This document shows, in pieces, positions 48,439 through 57,447 of a stretch of DNA of 64,000 nucleotides. Positions within the stretch are counted from its first letter, which is position 1. The number at the start of each line of letters is the position of its first letter. The notes below the pieces were generated by a model, which saw only the letters and a list, made by a program, of their open reading frames with translations, did no database searches and was not told where the DNA came from. Location: NCBI GenBank assembly GCA_963712435.1, contig CAVQIB010000022.1, forward strand, positions 124,001 through 188,000. Direction: 5' to 3'. A program made the position numbers and the translations under genes. The stretch comes from Rhodoplanes sp963712435. Lineage in GTDB: Bacteria; Pseudomonadota; Alphaproteobacteria; Rhizobiales; Xanthobacteraceae.

Positions 48439-49347
48439 TCAGCGGCTTGGTTCGGGGGGTCGCGGAATGGCGGGCGGCGCTGGCTCCGGAACGGGCGACG
48501 CCACGCCGCCGCGCCATCCGGCCAAAAGTCCGCGTTTCGGCGCGAACACAAAAGCCAGAATGAACACGGCCGTCTGCACCAGCACGATGCAGGCGCCGGG
48601 CGCGCCATTGATGTGAAAGCTGAGAATGGTCCCGACAAACGAGGATCCCGTCGCCACGGCCGTGGCGATGACGAGCATGCGCTCGAACCGGTCGGTGAGG
48701 AGAAAGGCGATCGCGCCCGGCGCGACCAGCATCGCGATCACGAGGATGATGCCGACCGCCTTGAGCGAAGCGACGATCGTCAGCGAGAGCAGGACGAGCA
48801 GGCCGTAATGCAGCGTCCGCACCGGCAGCCCCACGACGCGGGCGTGGCTCGGGTCGAAGCAGTACAGGAGAAAATCGCGCCGCTTGACCAGCACGATCAT
48901 TAGCGTTCCGCCCGCGATGATCGCCGTCTCGACCAGGTCGCGGACGCTGACGCCGAGCACGTTGCCGAACAGGATGTGGTTGAGATGCTGGTCGGTCTCG
49001 ATCTTGGTGAACAGGACGAGCCCGAAGCCGAACATTCCAGAAAACACGATTCCCATGACCGTGTCCTCCTTCACGCGGCTGTTCTCCTTCAGGTAGCCGG
49101 TCAGGAGCGCGCAGGACAGGCCGGCGGCGAAGGCGCCGACGGCAAGCGGCAGGCCGATGACATAGGCCACGACGATGCCGGGCAGCACGGCATGCGAGAT
49201 GGCGTCGCCCATGAGCGACCAGCCCTTGAGCACGAGATAGCAGGACAGCACCGCGCACACCGCCCCCACCAGCAGCGCGACGATCAGCGCCCGCTGCATG
49301 AAGGGATAGGCGAGCGGAACGGTGATCCAGCCGAGCGCGCCGGTCAT
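48439..49347 (-). CDS. sitD: Manganese/iron ABC transporter permease
   Basis: 302-residue permease of the ABC-3 family with GWSLMGDAISHAVLPGIVVA, EDTVMGIVFSGMFGFGLVL and VGIILVIAMLVAPGAIAFLL. A Pro-rich tail (VASPVPEPAPPAIPRPPEPS) ends the protein. Its ATG overlaps the end of the preceding permease gene by four bases. The two permeases probably form a heterodimer with the ATPase SitB and receive metal from SitA. Confidence 0.9.
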   Translation of the reverse strand: MTGALGWITVPLAYPFMQRALIVALLVGAVCAVLSCYLVLKGWSLMGDAISHAVLPGIVVAYVIGLPLAVGAFAAGLSCALLTGYLKENSRVKEDTVMGIVFSGMFGFGLVLFTKIETDQHLNHILFGNVLGVSVRDLVETAIIAGGTLMIVLVKRRDFLLYCFDPSHARVVGLPVRTLHYGLLVLLSLTIVASLKAVGIILVIAMLVAPGAIAFLLTDRFERMLVIATAVATGSSFVGTILSFHINGAPGACIVLVQTAVFILAFVFAPKRGLLAGWRGGVASPVPEPAPPAIPRPPEPSR

Positions 49348-50213
49348 GGCTCGGCTCCGACCGTCGCCAGACGCCGCCGCCGCGCGGCGAGCACGCCGTG
49401 CTTGGGGGCGAAGTAGAACGCCAACAGGAACAGGAGCGTCTGCAGGGTGACAATGACGCCCCCGGTCGCCCCGTCGAGGAAATAGCTGATATAGGCGCCG
49501 ACGAAACCGGTCGTCGCCCCGAGCGCGATGCTGATCACGATCAGCCGGCCGAAGCGGTCGGTCAGGAGATAGGCGGTCGCCCCGGGCGTCACGACCATGG
49601 CGACCACGAGCAGGGCCCCGACCGTCTGGAGCGCCGCCACCGTGCAGGCGCTGAGCAGCGTGAAGAACAGGATCTTCAGCAGCCCCGTATTGATGCCGAG
49701 GCTGCGGGCATGGTTCTCGTCGAAAAAGGTGATCATCAGGTCCTTCCACTTGAGCGTCAGGACCGCCAGCGAAACCGCAGCGATGAGAGCGACCTGGACG
49801 ACGTCCTCGTTGGAAATGCCGAGGATGTTGCCGAGCACGATGGTCTGGATGTTCACCGCGGTCGGGGAGATCGAGGCGATCAGCAGCCCCAGCGCGAACA
49901 AGGAGGTGAAGACGATCCCGATGACCGCGTCCTCGCGCAGCCGCGAATGCTGCTTGACGAAGGCCATGCCGCCCGAGGCGAGAATGCCGGCGAAGAAGGC
50001 GCCGACGGCGAACGGAAACCCGAGGATATACGCGCCCGCGACGCCCGGAACGATCGAATGCGCGAGCGCATCGCCCATCAGCGACCAGCCCTTGAGCATC
50101 AGATAAGCGGACAGGAAGGCGCAGACCGCGCCGACAAGCGCGCTCACCCACATGGCCTTCGCCATGTATTCGTAGCCGAAGGGAATGGCGAGTTCGGTCA
50201 GCAGGGCGCTCAT
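49344..50213 (-). CDS. sitC: Manganese/iron ABC transporter permease
   Basis: 289-residue permease homologous to its neighbour: GWSLMGDALAHSIVPGVAGA, EDAVIGIVFTSLFALGLLIA, VGALLVVAMVVTPGATAYLL. Overlaps by four bases with both the ATPase gene before it and the second permease gene after it, giving a tightly coupled operon. Confidence 0.9.
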   Translation of the reverse strand: MSALLTELAIPFGYEYMAKAMWVSALVGAVCAFLSAYLMLKGWSLMGDALAHSIVPGVAGAYILGFPFAVGAFFAGILASGGMAFVKQHSRLREDAVIGIVFTSLFALGLLIASISPTAVNIQTIVLGNILGISNEDVVQVALIAAVSLAVLTLKWKDLMITFFDENHARSLGINTGLLKILFFTLLSACTVAALQTVGALLVVAMVVTPGATAYLLTDRFGRLIVISIALGATTGFVGAYISYFLDGATGGVIVTLQTLLFLLAFYFAPKHGVLAARRRRLATVGAEP

Positions 50214-51166
50214 TGTCCGCCGGTCCGCGTGGGGTCGTGCCCGCCGTCGCGATCCTCGCCGTCGCGATCCACGCCATCGCGATCCCCGCGGTCGCGATGC
50301 TCGCCGTAGATCACGAACGGCCGCTCGTCGTCGCTCAGCACGATGACGCCGCGCGGATCGCGATCGGTGTGCAGCGCCGCGCCGCCGAGATTGAAGCGGC
50401 GCAGCACGCCGCCGAAAGTGCGCTCCAGATTGGCCGGCGTGAAAACCTCTGCGGTCGGTCCGGCGGCAAGCACGGTCTTGTTGAGGAGGACGACCTGATC
50501 GCAGAATTCCGGCACGCTGCCGAGATTATGCGTGGAAACCAGCATCAGATGCCCGTCCCGGCGCAGCTCGCGCAATAGGCTGATGATCGCCGTCTCGGTG
50601 TTGACGTCGACCCCGGTGAACGGCTCGTCGAGCAGCATGATGCGCCCTTCTTGGGCGAGGGCGCGGGCGAGAAAGACGCGCTTCTTCTGCCCGCCGCTGA
50701 GTTCCCCGATCTGCCGCGTCCGGTACGCGCTCAAGCCGACCCGCTCGAGCGCCTCGTCCGCCTTGCGCCGGTCGGCGCGCGCGGGAATGCGCAGGAAATT
50801 CATGTGCCCGTAACGGCCCATCATGACGACGTCTTCGACCAGCACGGGAAAGTTCCAGTCGACCTCCTCGCTCTGCGGCACATAGGCGACGATGTTGCGC
50901 TTGATGGCTTCGGCCACCGGCCGGCCGCACAGGCGCACCTCTCCGGCCGAAGGGCGCACGAATCCCATGATCGCCTTGAAAATGGTCGACTTGCCGCTGC
51001 CGTTCACCCCGACGAGCCCGCAAATCGTGCCGGGACCGAGTTCGAAGGAAGCATCGGAGACGGCGGTATAGCCGTTGCTGTAGGTCACGCTCAGGCCGCG
51101 CAGCGAAATGCCGGCGTCGTGCAAGGACGCCGCGGCCGGTTGCGCGCCTTTCACCTGCTGAAGCAT
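50210..51166 (-). CDS. sitB: Manganese/iron ABC transporter ATP-binding protein with repeat tail
   Basis: 318 residues. Walker A GVNGSGKSTIFKAIMGF, Q-loop YVPQSEEVDWNFPVLVEDVV, signature LSGGQKKRVFLARALA, Walker B IMLLDEPFTGVD and switch STHNLGSVPEF are intact. After about residue 250 comes a C-terminal extension (GVIVLSDDERPFVIYGEHRD) ending in four pentapeptide repeats of Gly-x-Asp/His-Arg-Asp type. The tail is not part of the ATPase core and is coded by 15-base tandem repeats. The ATG lies two bases after the binding-protein stop. Confidence 0.9.
   Translation of the reverse strand: MLQQVKGAQPAAASLHDAGISLRGLSVTYSNGYTAVSDASFELGPGTICGLVGVNGSGKSTIFKAIMGFVRPSAGEVRLCGRPVAEAIKRNIVAYVPQSEEVDWNFPVLVEDVVMMGRYGHMNFLRIPARADRRKADEALERVGLSAYRTRQIGELSGGQKKRVFLARALAQEGRIMLLDEPFTGVDVNTETAIISLLRELRRDGHLMLVSTHNLGSVPEFCDQVVLLNKTVLAAGPTAEVFTPANLERTFGGVLRRFNLGGAALHTDRDPRGVIVLSDDERPFVIYGEHRDRGDRDGVDRDGEDRDGGHDPTRTGGQ
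50246..50305. repeat. Four 15-base tandem repeats in sitB
   Basis: Units GTCGCGATCCTCGCC, GTCGCGATCCACGCC, ATCGCGATCCCCGCG and GTCGCGATGCTCGCC run head to tail on the plus strand. On the coding strand they give G-E-D-R-D, G-V-D-R-D, R-G-D-R-D and G-E-H-R-D. Since 15 is a multiple of three, copy number changes would keep the frame. Confidence 0.85.
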
Positions 51167-51168
51167 GG

Positions 51169-52089
51169 CTACTTACCGAATCCTTTGGCGATGGTCTCCA
51201 CCGTCAGTTTCAGAAGATCGAGATAGGTCGGCACCGGACCGCCTGCGGCGCTGAGCGAATCGACGTAGAGCACCCCGCCATAGCGGGCGCCGGTTTCGCG
51301 CGCGACCTGCTTGGCGGCGCGATCCGAGATCGTGCTCTCGCTGAACACGACCGGTATGCCGTTCGCGCGGACGAGGTCGATCACTTTGCGCACCTGCTGC
51401 GGCGTGCCCTGTTCGTCGGCGTTGATCGGCCACAGGTAAGCCTCACGCATTCCGTAGTCGCGCGCGAGGTAGCTGAAAGCGCCCTCGCTCGTCACGAGCC
51501 AGCGCCGGTCTTCGGGGATGGCGGCGAGCCGCTCGCGCAGCGGCCCGTCGAGCGCGCGGATCTTCTCCGAATAGGCGGCGGCGTTGCGATCATAGGTCTC
51601 CGCATTCGCCGGATCATGTTTGACGAGCGCCTTGCGGATGTTCTCGACATAGACGAGGGCGTTGCTGGGCGACATCCAGGCATGCGGGTTCGGCTTCCCG
51701 GAATAGGGGCCCTCGCCGATCCCCAGCGGCTCGATGCCCTCGGTCAGGACGACGCTCGGGACGTCTTTGACATTGTCGAAAAATCTCTCGAACCAGCGCT
51801 CGAGATTGAAGCCGTTCCACAGCACGAGGTCGGCCGACTGCGCCTTGACGATGTCGAGCGGCGTCGGCTGGTAGTCATGGATTTCTGCACCGGGCTTGGT
51901 GATAGATTCGACGATGGCTTTGTCGCCGGCGACGTTCTGCGCGATGTCCTGAAGGACTGTGAAGGTCGTGACCACCCGCAAAGGTCGGCCACGCGGGCCT
52001 TGTGCAAGCAAAGCGCCGGGCAGGATGGCGGCGCAGAGAAGCGCCGCGACGCCAACGAGCATGAGCCGTCTAAGCCAGAAATGCGTCAT
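51169..52089 (-). CDS. sitA: Manganese/iron ABC transporter substrate-binding protein
   Basis: 306-residue cluster A-I metal-binding protein. The signal peptide MTHFWLRRLMLVGVAALLCA is cut near LLAQGPRG. Metal ligands are visible in AEIHDYQPTPLD, KPNPHAWMSPSNALVYV, TSEGAFSYLARDYG and FSESTISDRAAKQVARETG; the His/His/Glu/Asp set matches Mn/Fe binding proteins and there is no His-rich loop as in ZnuA. ATG 52089 follows GGAGAACGGG. It heads the sitABCD operon, downstream of two Mur-type boxes. Confidence 0.92.
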   Translation of the reverse strand: MTHFWLRRLMLVGVAALLCAAILPGALLAQGPRGRPLRVVTTFTVLQDIAQNVAGDKAIVESITKPGAEIHDYQPTPLDIVKAQSADLVLWNGFNLERWFERFFDNVKDVPSVVLTEGIEPLGIGEGPYSGKPNPHAWMSPSNALVYVENIRKALVKHDPANAETYDRNAAAYSEKIRALDGPLRERLAAIPEDRRWLVTSEGAFSYLARDYGMREAYLWPINADEQGTPQQVRKVIDLVRANGIPVVFSESTISDRAAKQVARETGARYGGVLYVDSLSAAGGPVPTYLDLLKLTVETIAKGFGK

Positions 52090-52159
52090 CCCGTTCTCCG
52101 CACCGTAAACGCGGCGGCGTGCGTTGCGGCAACGCGGGCGTTCTGGCCACATGCTGCAA

Positions 52160-52176
52160 TTGCTAATTAGTCGCAA
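52160..52176 (-). promoter_or_regulatory. Mur-type operator, proximal
   Basis: TTGCTAATTAGTCGCAA, a 17-base imperfect palindrome with TTGC/GCAA ends, 71 bases upstream of sitA. It shares length and ends with the distal site, centres 52 bases apart (about five helical turns). The pattern agrees with manganese-responsive Mur sites upstream of rhizobial sit operons. Confidence 0.6.
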
Positions 52177-52211
52177 ATCAAATGCGCCCTGCGGTTCCAA
52201 ATGTCAAGTTG

Positions 52212-52228
52212 TTGCGAATGATTTGCAA
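52212..52228 (-). promoter_or_regulatory. Mur-type operator, distal
   Basis: TTGCGAATGATTTGCAA is palindromic except at one pair (G against A). It fits the manganese-responsive sequence TGCAAAT-N-ATTTGCA type. Together with the proximal site it predicts repression of sitABCD by manganese-loaded Mur. Confidence 0.65.
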
Positions 52229-52281
52229 GTGGGTGGGGGTCGGCAGGAATCATTTGTGGCGAGCCATTTCGAAATCAGGGG

Positions 52282-53586
52282 CTAGATCGCGCCCCAGCGC
52301 CGGCCGGCGGAGATGCGCCGGGCCAGGATCTTATCGATGCGCCGCCCGTCGAGATCGACGATCTCGAAGCGCCAGCCGAACGCGTCCACCGCGTCTCCGA
52401 CCCGCGGCAGGTAACCCACCTGGGCCAGCACGAATCCCGCCGCCGTCTGGTAGCTGCGACCTTGCGGGATCGGCACGGCGAGAATCTCGGCCATCTCGTC
52501 CACCGGCATGGCGCCGGCGATGAGCCATGACCCGTCGGCCCGCTGCACGGCGTGTTCGGTCAGCCCTTCATCCGTTTGGAAAGCGCCGACGATCGCTTCG
52601 AGGATGTCGGCGTTGGTCACCACGCCCTCGAAGTGACCGTACTCGTCGTGGATCAGAGCCATATGAACGGTCGAGGTCTTGATCGTCTGCACCACGTCGA
52701 GCGCGTCGGCGGTGTCCGGAATGACGGGGGCGGGACGCACGTGAGCACGCAGGTCCGGCTGCCCACCCAGCATATAGGCGTCAAGAAGGTCCTTCGCCTG
52801 GACGACGCCCAGCATCTCCTCGCTCGTTCCATCACAGACCGGCAGGCGCGAGTGCACGCTCTCGACGATCATCTTGCAGATGTCCTTGGGATCATCGGCA
52901 AGATTGATCATGTCGACGTCGGTGCGGGGAGTCATGACCGCCCGCACCGGACGATCGCCTAACCGCATGACGCCTGCGATCATCGTGCGCTCTTCCGGCT
53001 CGATGACGCCCGCCGTCTCGGCTTCGGCGATCAAGGTCCGGATTTCTTCGTCGGTCACCCGCCCTTCCGGCTGAGGCCGTTGAGCGAGGGCGCGCAGCAC
53101 CAGCTTTCCCGATGTGTCGAGGATCCAGACGAAAGGGGAGGCGATCTTCGCCAGGATCGTCATCGCCGGCGAGACTCTGACGGCTATTCCTTCGGGATTG
53201 CGGAGGGCGATCTGCTTGGGGACGAGTTCGCCGATGATCAGCGATGCATAGGTGATCGCGGCCACCACCAGCCCGACGCCAGCGGCGTCCGCGACGCCGG
53301 GCGACATGCCGTATGAGACGAACCAGTCGGAAAGCCGCGCGCCCAGCGTCGCGCCGGAGAACGCGCCGGACAATACGCCGATCAGCGTGATCCCGACCTG
53401 GACGGTGGACAGGAACTTGCCGGGATTGTTGGCGAGCGCCAGAGCGCGCCGGGAGCCGACGACCTCGCGATCGACCATGGCCTGCAAGCGCCCGCGCCGC
53501 GACGAGACGACGGCGAGCTCCGCCATCGCGAGCAGGCCGTTGATGAAGATGAGGACGACGACGGTCGCGATTTCGACGTAGATCAT
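52282..53586 (-). CDS. CNNM/HlyC-CorC family membrane protein with CBS pair
   Basis: 434 residues. The N-terminal DUF21/CNNM domain (MIYVEIATVVVLIFINGLLA, then SVQVGITLIGVLSGAFSGAT, ASLIIGELVPKQIALRNPE) has about four membrane segments. A CBS pair follows (AVMTPRTDVDMINLADDPKD, SRLPVCDGTSEEMLGVVQAK, MALIHDEYGHFEGVVTNADI) and a C-terminal CorC_HlyC domain (SYQTAAGFVLAQVGYLPRVG). Such proteins take part in Mg2+/Co2+ export or homeostasis. It shares the sitA upstream region only in tandem: its end lies 54 bases beyond the distal Mur box. Confidence 0.9.
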   Translation of the reverse strand: MIYVEIATVVVLIFINGLLAMAELAVVSSRRGRLQAMVDREVVGSRRALALANNPGKFLSTVQVGITLIGVLSGAFSGATLGARLSDWFVSYGMSPGVADAAGVGLVVAAITYASLIIGELVPKQIALRNPEGIAVRVSPAMTILAKIASPFVWILDTSGKLVLRALAQRPQPEGRVTDEEIRTLIAEAETAGVIEPEERTMIAGVMRLGDRPVRAVMTPRTDVDMINLADDPKDICKMIVESVHSRLPVCDGTSEEMLGVVQAKDLLDAYMLGGQPDLRAHVRPAPVIPDTADALDVVQTIKTSTVHMALIHDEYGHFEGVVTNADILEAIVGAFQTDEGLTEHAVQRADGSWLIAGAMPVDEMAEILAVPIPQGRSYQTAAGFVLAQVGYLPRVGDAVDAFGWRFEIVDLDGRRIDKILARRISAGRRWGAI

Positions 53587-53747
53587 TGCATCATTATGGC
53601 GGCCGTTCGCCCTGCCTGCTGGCTTCGTGGTCCAAGCCTAGCGAAAACTGGGAGAAATAGCATCAGCCGTGGTGGCGCCGGCTGCGGCGCGCTGCGCATC
53701 GATCCGATCGCACGCTCGGCGGAGCGAGCCGCCGGCGTTCGGTTCGC

Positions 53748-54488
53748 CTATCGGATGGGCACATAGACCTCGATCGCGAGCTTGTCGTCCGGCGTGGTCC
53801 GCGGATCGTTGAGATAGGTCTCGACGAACACGTCCTGCGCCTCGAGGCCTTTTTCGTCGAGCTGGTTGGTGATCAGCTCGTAGGTCGAATCGAGCGAGTC
53901 GTAGGTTCCGCGGTGGACGTATTTCAGCGCCTTGCCGGCCGGCGACTTGGCGGCGGCGAAGGTTTCCGGCAGGTTGGCCGGCGGCTCGGCCACCGGCACC
54001 GCCGCGCGGAACTGAAATCCCTTGTCCTCGGTCGAGGTGTAGATCGTCATCGGCGGTCCGGTCGGCGCGATGTTCTCCTTCTCGAGAAAGGCGTAGACCT
54101 TCTTGAAGCTGTCGACGATCGTCGCGAATGCGTTCTCCCAGCTGGCGTTGCCCGCCAAATACACGATCGGCTGCTCGGCCAATGTGACTTCCTGTCCGAG
54201 AACAATGTCGGGCTCCGCCTCCGCCGCGAGAGGGCGGCGGGTCGGCGCGGTCGGCTGGGCGGCCTGGGGCGAGGGGTTGGACGGCGAAGCGGGAGCGCTC
54301 GGCTCGGGGGCCGCGCCCGCGGGTCCGGAGGGGCTCGACGGCGCGCCGGGGGCGGACGGCGCCGCCGTCATGGGGGCGCCGGCGGGCTTTTCCTCCACCT
54401 TCGCTTGTCCAAAGGCAAAGCCGGGATGCCAGAGGCCGACTGTCATGACCGCTCCGGCGAGCGCAATCACCAGACGAGAGGATCGCAT
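53748..54488 (-). CDS. Secreted GyrI-like effector-binding domain protein
   Basis: 246 residues. A signal peptide (MRSSRLVIALAGAVMTVGLW, cut near AFGQAK) and a low-complexity Ala/Pro/Ser stretch (about 40-85) precede a GyrI/SRPBCC-like domain: TIYTSTEDKGFQFRAAVPVA, KYVHRGTYDSLDSTYELITN and KLAIEVYVPI. The soluble AraC effector-binding fold is usually cytoplasmic; here the signal peptide suggests the periplasm. A small hydrophobic ligand is possible. Monocistronic; the 243 bases before dapF hold no other supported gene. Confidence 0.8.
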   Translation of the reverse strand: MRSSRLVIALAGAVMTVGLWHPGFAFGQAKVEEKPAGAPMTAAPSAPGAPSSPSGPAGAAPEPSAPASPSNPSPQAAQPTAPTRRPLAAEAEPDIVLGQEVTLAEQPIVYLAGNASWENAFATIVDSFKKVYAFLEKENIAPTGPPMTIYTSTEDKGFQFRAAVPVAEPPANLPETFAAAKSPAGKALKYVHRGTYDSLDSTYELITNQLDEKGLEAQDVFVETYLNDPRTTPDDKLAIEVYVPIR

Positions 54489-54731
54489 CGGATGCTCCTG
54501 TCGAATAGCGTCAACCGTGCCGCCTGGACCGGGTCCGGGAAGGCAGCGTACGGTCCTCTTCTACTCACGGTTTGCTGCTTCATTACGGCGAATGCGCCCG
54601 CCCCGCGCGGGAAATTGCGCGGCGGATGGGCCGTGCCCGCGCCGCGGCTCGCCAGGACCTCCACCAAACCATACGCTGGCCAAGCCGCGCCGATTGCCCA
54701 TATAAGCCCTTCACATAGCATGGTCAGACGG

Positions 54732-55619
54732 ATGAACACGCTCGCCAACCGCCGATTCGTCAAGATGAACGGTCTCGGCAACGAAATCGTCGTCGTCGAC
54801 TTGCGCGGCGAGCCGCCGGGCGTGCGCGCGCCCGACCCGGCCGAAGTGCGGGCGGCTGCTGCGGCGGACGGGGCCCCATGCGATCAATTCATGCTGCTCT
54901 ATCCGGCGCGGACGCCGGGAACGGACGCTTTCGTGCGCATCTACAACAGCGACGGTTCGCAATCCGGCGCGTGCGGCAACGGCATGCGCTGCGTCGCGGA
55001 CCTCTTGTTCAAGGAGACCGGCAAACCTGCGCTGAGCTTCGAGACGCCCGGCGGCGTTCTGGCGTGCTGGCCCGGCGCCGAGCCGCTGGTGACGACCGTC
55101 GACATGGGAGCGCCGCGCTTCGACTGGCGCGATATTCCGCTTGCGGAGGACGTGCGCGACACGCGCGCAGTTGAACTGCCGGTCGGGCCGAGCGGCGATC
55201 CCGCTTTGCATGCGCCCAGCGTCGTCAGCATCGGCAATCCGCACGCCGTGTTCTGGGTGGACGACGTGCACGCCTTCGACCTCGCGCGCCTCGGCCCGCC
55301 GCTCGAAACCCACCCGCTCTTTCCCGAGCGCGCGAACATATCGCTCGCCGCCGTCGCCGCGCCGGACCATTTGATCGTGCGCACCTGGGAGCGCGGCGTC
55401 GGGCTGACCAAGGCCTGCGGCTCGGCCGCCTGCGCGGCCGCGGTCTGCGCGGCCCGCACCGGGCGGACCGGCCGGCGCGTCACGGTCACGCTGCCCGGCG
55501 GCGATCTCGCGATCGAATGGCGGGCGCAGGACGACCATGTGTTGATGACGGGTCCGGTCGCCTATGAATACGAAGGCCGGTTCGACCCCGCGCTGTTCGC
55601 CGGATCGGCCGTCCTATGA
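54732..55619 (+). CDS. dapF: Diaminopimelate epimerase
   Basis: 295 residues; converts LL- to meso-diaminopimelate for lysine and peptidoglycan. The start region RRFVKMNGLGNEIVVVD is diagnostic. Both catalytic cysteines are present: SGACGNGMRCVADLLF and TKACGSAACAAAVC. SIGNPHAVFWVDD is also typical. MNTLANRR at 54732 fits family starts better than ATG 54720. The stop overlaps the mtaB ATG. Confidence 0.95.
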   Translation: MNTLANRRFVKMNGLGNEIVVVDLRGEPPGVRAPDPAEVRAAAAADGAPCDQFMLLYPARTPGTDAFVRIYNSDGSQSGACGNGMRCVADLLFKETGKPALSFETPGGVLACWPGAEPLVTTVDMGAPRFDWRDIPLAEDVRDTRAVELPVGPSGDPALHAPSVVSIGNPHAVFWVDDVHAFDLARLGPPLETHPLFPERANISLAAVAAPDHLIVRTWERGVGLTKACGSAACAAAVCAARTGRTGRRVTVTLPGGDLAIEWRAQDDHVLMTGPVAYEYEGRFDPALFAGSAVL

Positions 55620-56921
55620 GCAACAGGGACGCCGAGCATGAGCGTGACACGATGACCGTCGATATCCGGACCTTCGGCTGCCGCCTGAACGCCTCGGAAG
55701 GGGAGGCGATCCGCCGGCACGCCGCGACCGCGGGCATCGACAATCTCGTCGTCGTGAACACCTGCGCGGTCACCGGCGAAGCGGTGCGCCAGGCCCGCCA
55801 GGCGATCCGCAAGGCCAAGCGCGATCGGCCCGCCGCGCGCCTCGTCGTGACCGGCTGCGCGGCGCAGGTCGAGCCGCAGACGTTCTCCGCCATGCCCGAG
55901 GTCGACCGCGTGCTCGGCAACGGGGAGAAGCTCTCGCCCGCCGCCTGGGCGGAGACCGGCGGCGCGCTTCGCGGCGGCGCCGGCGTCGAGCGCGACGGCA
56001 AGACCGCGGTCGGCGACATCATGGCGGCGCGCGCGACCCCGGAGGCGGGGATCGAGGCGATGGAGGGGCGAACGCGCGCCTTTGTCCAGGTGCAGAACGG
56101 CTGCAACCATCGCTGCACGTTCTGCATCATTCCCTTTGGCCGGGGGAATTCGCGTTCGGTCCCGATCGACGAGGTTGTTGCGCAGGTGCGCCGGCTGGTG
56201 GCGAACGGCTACTGCGAGGTCGTTCTCACCGGCGTCGACCTCACGGGCTACGGCGCCGATCTTCCGCGGGCAGCCGCGATTGGGCGGTCTCGTCAAGCAG
56301 CTGCTGGCCCGGCTGCCCGAGCTCAAGCGTCTGCGGCTCTCGTCGGTCGACAGCGTCGAGGCGGACGGCGACCTCCTCGACGCATTCGCGAGCGAGCCGC
56401 GGCTGATGCCGCACCTGCATTTGTCGCTTCAGGCGGGGGACGACCTTGTCCTCAAGCGCATGAAGCGGCGGCATCTGCGCGCCGACGCCGTCGCCTTCTG
56501 CCGCGAGCTCAAGCGGCTGCGCCCCGACATCGTGTTCGGCGCCGATCTCATCGCCGGTTTTCCCACCGAGACGGAGGCGATGTTCGTTCGCTCGCTCGAC
56601 CTGGTCGATGAATGCGGCCTGACGTTCCTGCACGTGTTTCCCTTCTCGCCGCGGCCGGGCACGCCGGCGGCGCGCATGCCGGCGGTCGCCCGCGACATCG
56701 TGAAGGACCGGGCGCGCCGGCTGCGCGAGAAGGGCGAGGCGGCGCGGCGCGCGCATCTCGATGGCGAGGTCGGCCACACCCGCCGTGTTCTCATCGAGAC
56801 GCATGCGCGCGGCCGAACCGAACAGTTCACCGAAATGCGCCTGAGCGCGTCGGTCGAGCCCGGCAGGATTGTCGATGCCGCGGTTATCGGGCATGACGGG
56901 CGCATGCTGATCGCGGCGTGA
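55616..56921 (+). CDS. mtaB: tRNA t6A37 methylthiotransferase MtaB (frameshifted)
   Basis: Radical-SAM enzyme of 434 residues after repair, adding a methylthio group to t6A37 of tRNA. N-terminal cluster ligands: FGCRLN, VVNTCAVTGEA and VVTGCAAQVEPQ; radical SAM motif in QNGCNHRCTFCIIPFGRG. An extra base at 56264-56270 (CCGCGGGC) breaks the frame in GADLPGQPRLGGLVKQLL. The rest (HLSLQAGDDLVLKRMKRRH, VFGADLIAGFPTETEAM) is normal. Met13 (MTVDIRTFGC, 55652) is an alternative start, but the first ATG overlaps the dapF stop. Confidence 0.9.
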
Positions 56922-56948
56922 CGTCGCCAAAACGACCGGAGCCCGTGA

Positions 56949-57389
56949 ATGACGATCGATACGAACCGTCCCCTCGTCGTGCCGGACGAACGGTTCGCGA
57001 AGACGATCCAGCTGACCCCGGCCGATGTCAGCATGTTCGCGCGGCTTGCGGGCGATCACAATCCGCTGCACCACGACGCCGAGTATGCGGCGCGTACGCG
57101 CTTCAAGCGGCCGCTCGCCTGCGGCGGGCAATTGGCGGCGCAGATGATGGGGTTCCTCGCCTCGCACTATTCGGCGCGCGGCACCGTGGTCGGGCACGAC
57201 ATCAAGTTCCGGCTGCACCTGCCGGTCCTGGCCGACGAAGCGATCGAACTCGCATGGCAGGTCGAGGAGATCACGCCCGCGCCGCACCTCAAGGGCGAGG
57301 TGGTCGTCCTGCGCGGGCAGATCCGCAACTCCGCCGGCAAGCTCGCGCTCAGCGCCAAGGCGCGCGTCCTGGTGGGCGAGAGCTTGTAG
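56949..57389 (+). CDS. MaoC-like (R)-hydratase domain protein
   Basis: 146-residue hot-dog-fold protein. The hydratase motif FARLAGDHNPLHHDAEYAA contains the catalytic Asp and His pattern of (R)-specific enoyl-CoA hydratases, followed by PLACGGQLAAQMMGFLASHY and VVGHDIKFRLHLPV. It is 27 bases after mtaB and may be cotranscribed. The acyl substrate is unknown. Convergent with the RluA-family gene; 58 bases between the ends contain no gene. Confidence 0.87.
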   Translation: MTIDTNRPLVVPDERFAKTIQLTPADVSMFARLAGDHNPLHHDAEYAARTRFKRPLACGGQLAAQMMGFLASHYSARGTVVGHDIKFRLHLPVLADEAIELAWQVEEITPAPHLKGEVVVLRGQIRNSAGKLALSAKARVLVGESL

Positions 57390-57447
57390 CTTGCGCGCGG
57401 CGTGTCGTCCGCTCGTGTGCGGGCGAGAGGGTGATTGTGGGTAAGCA

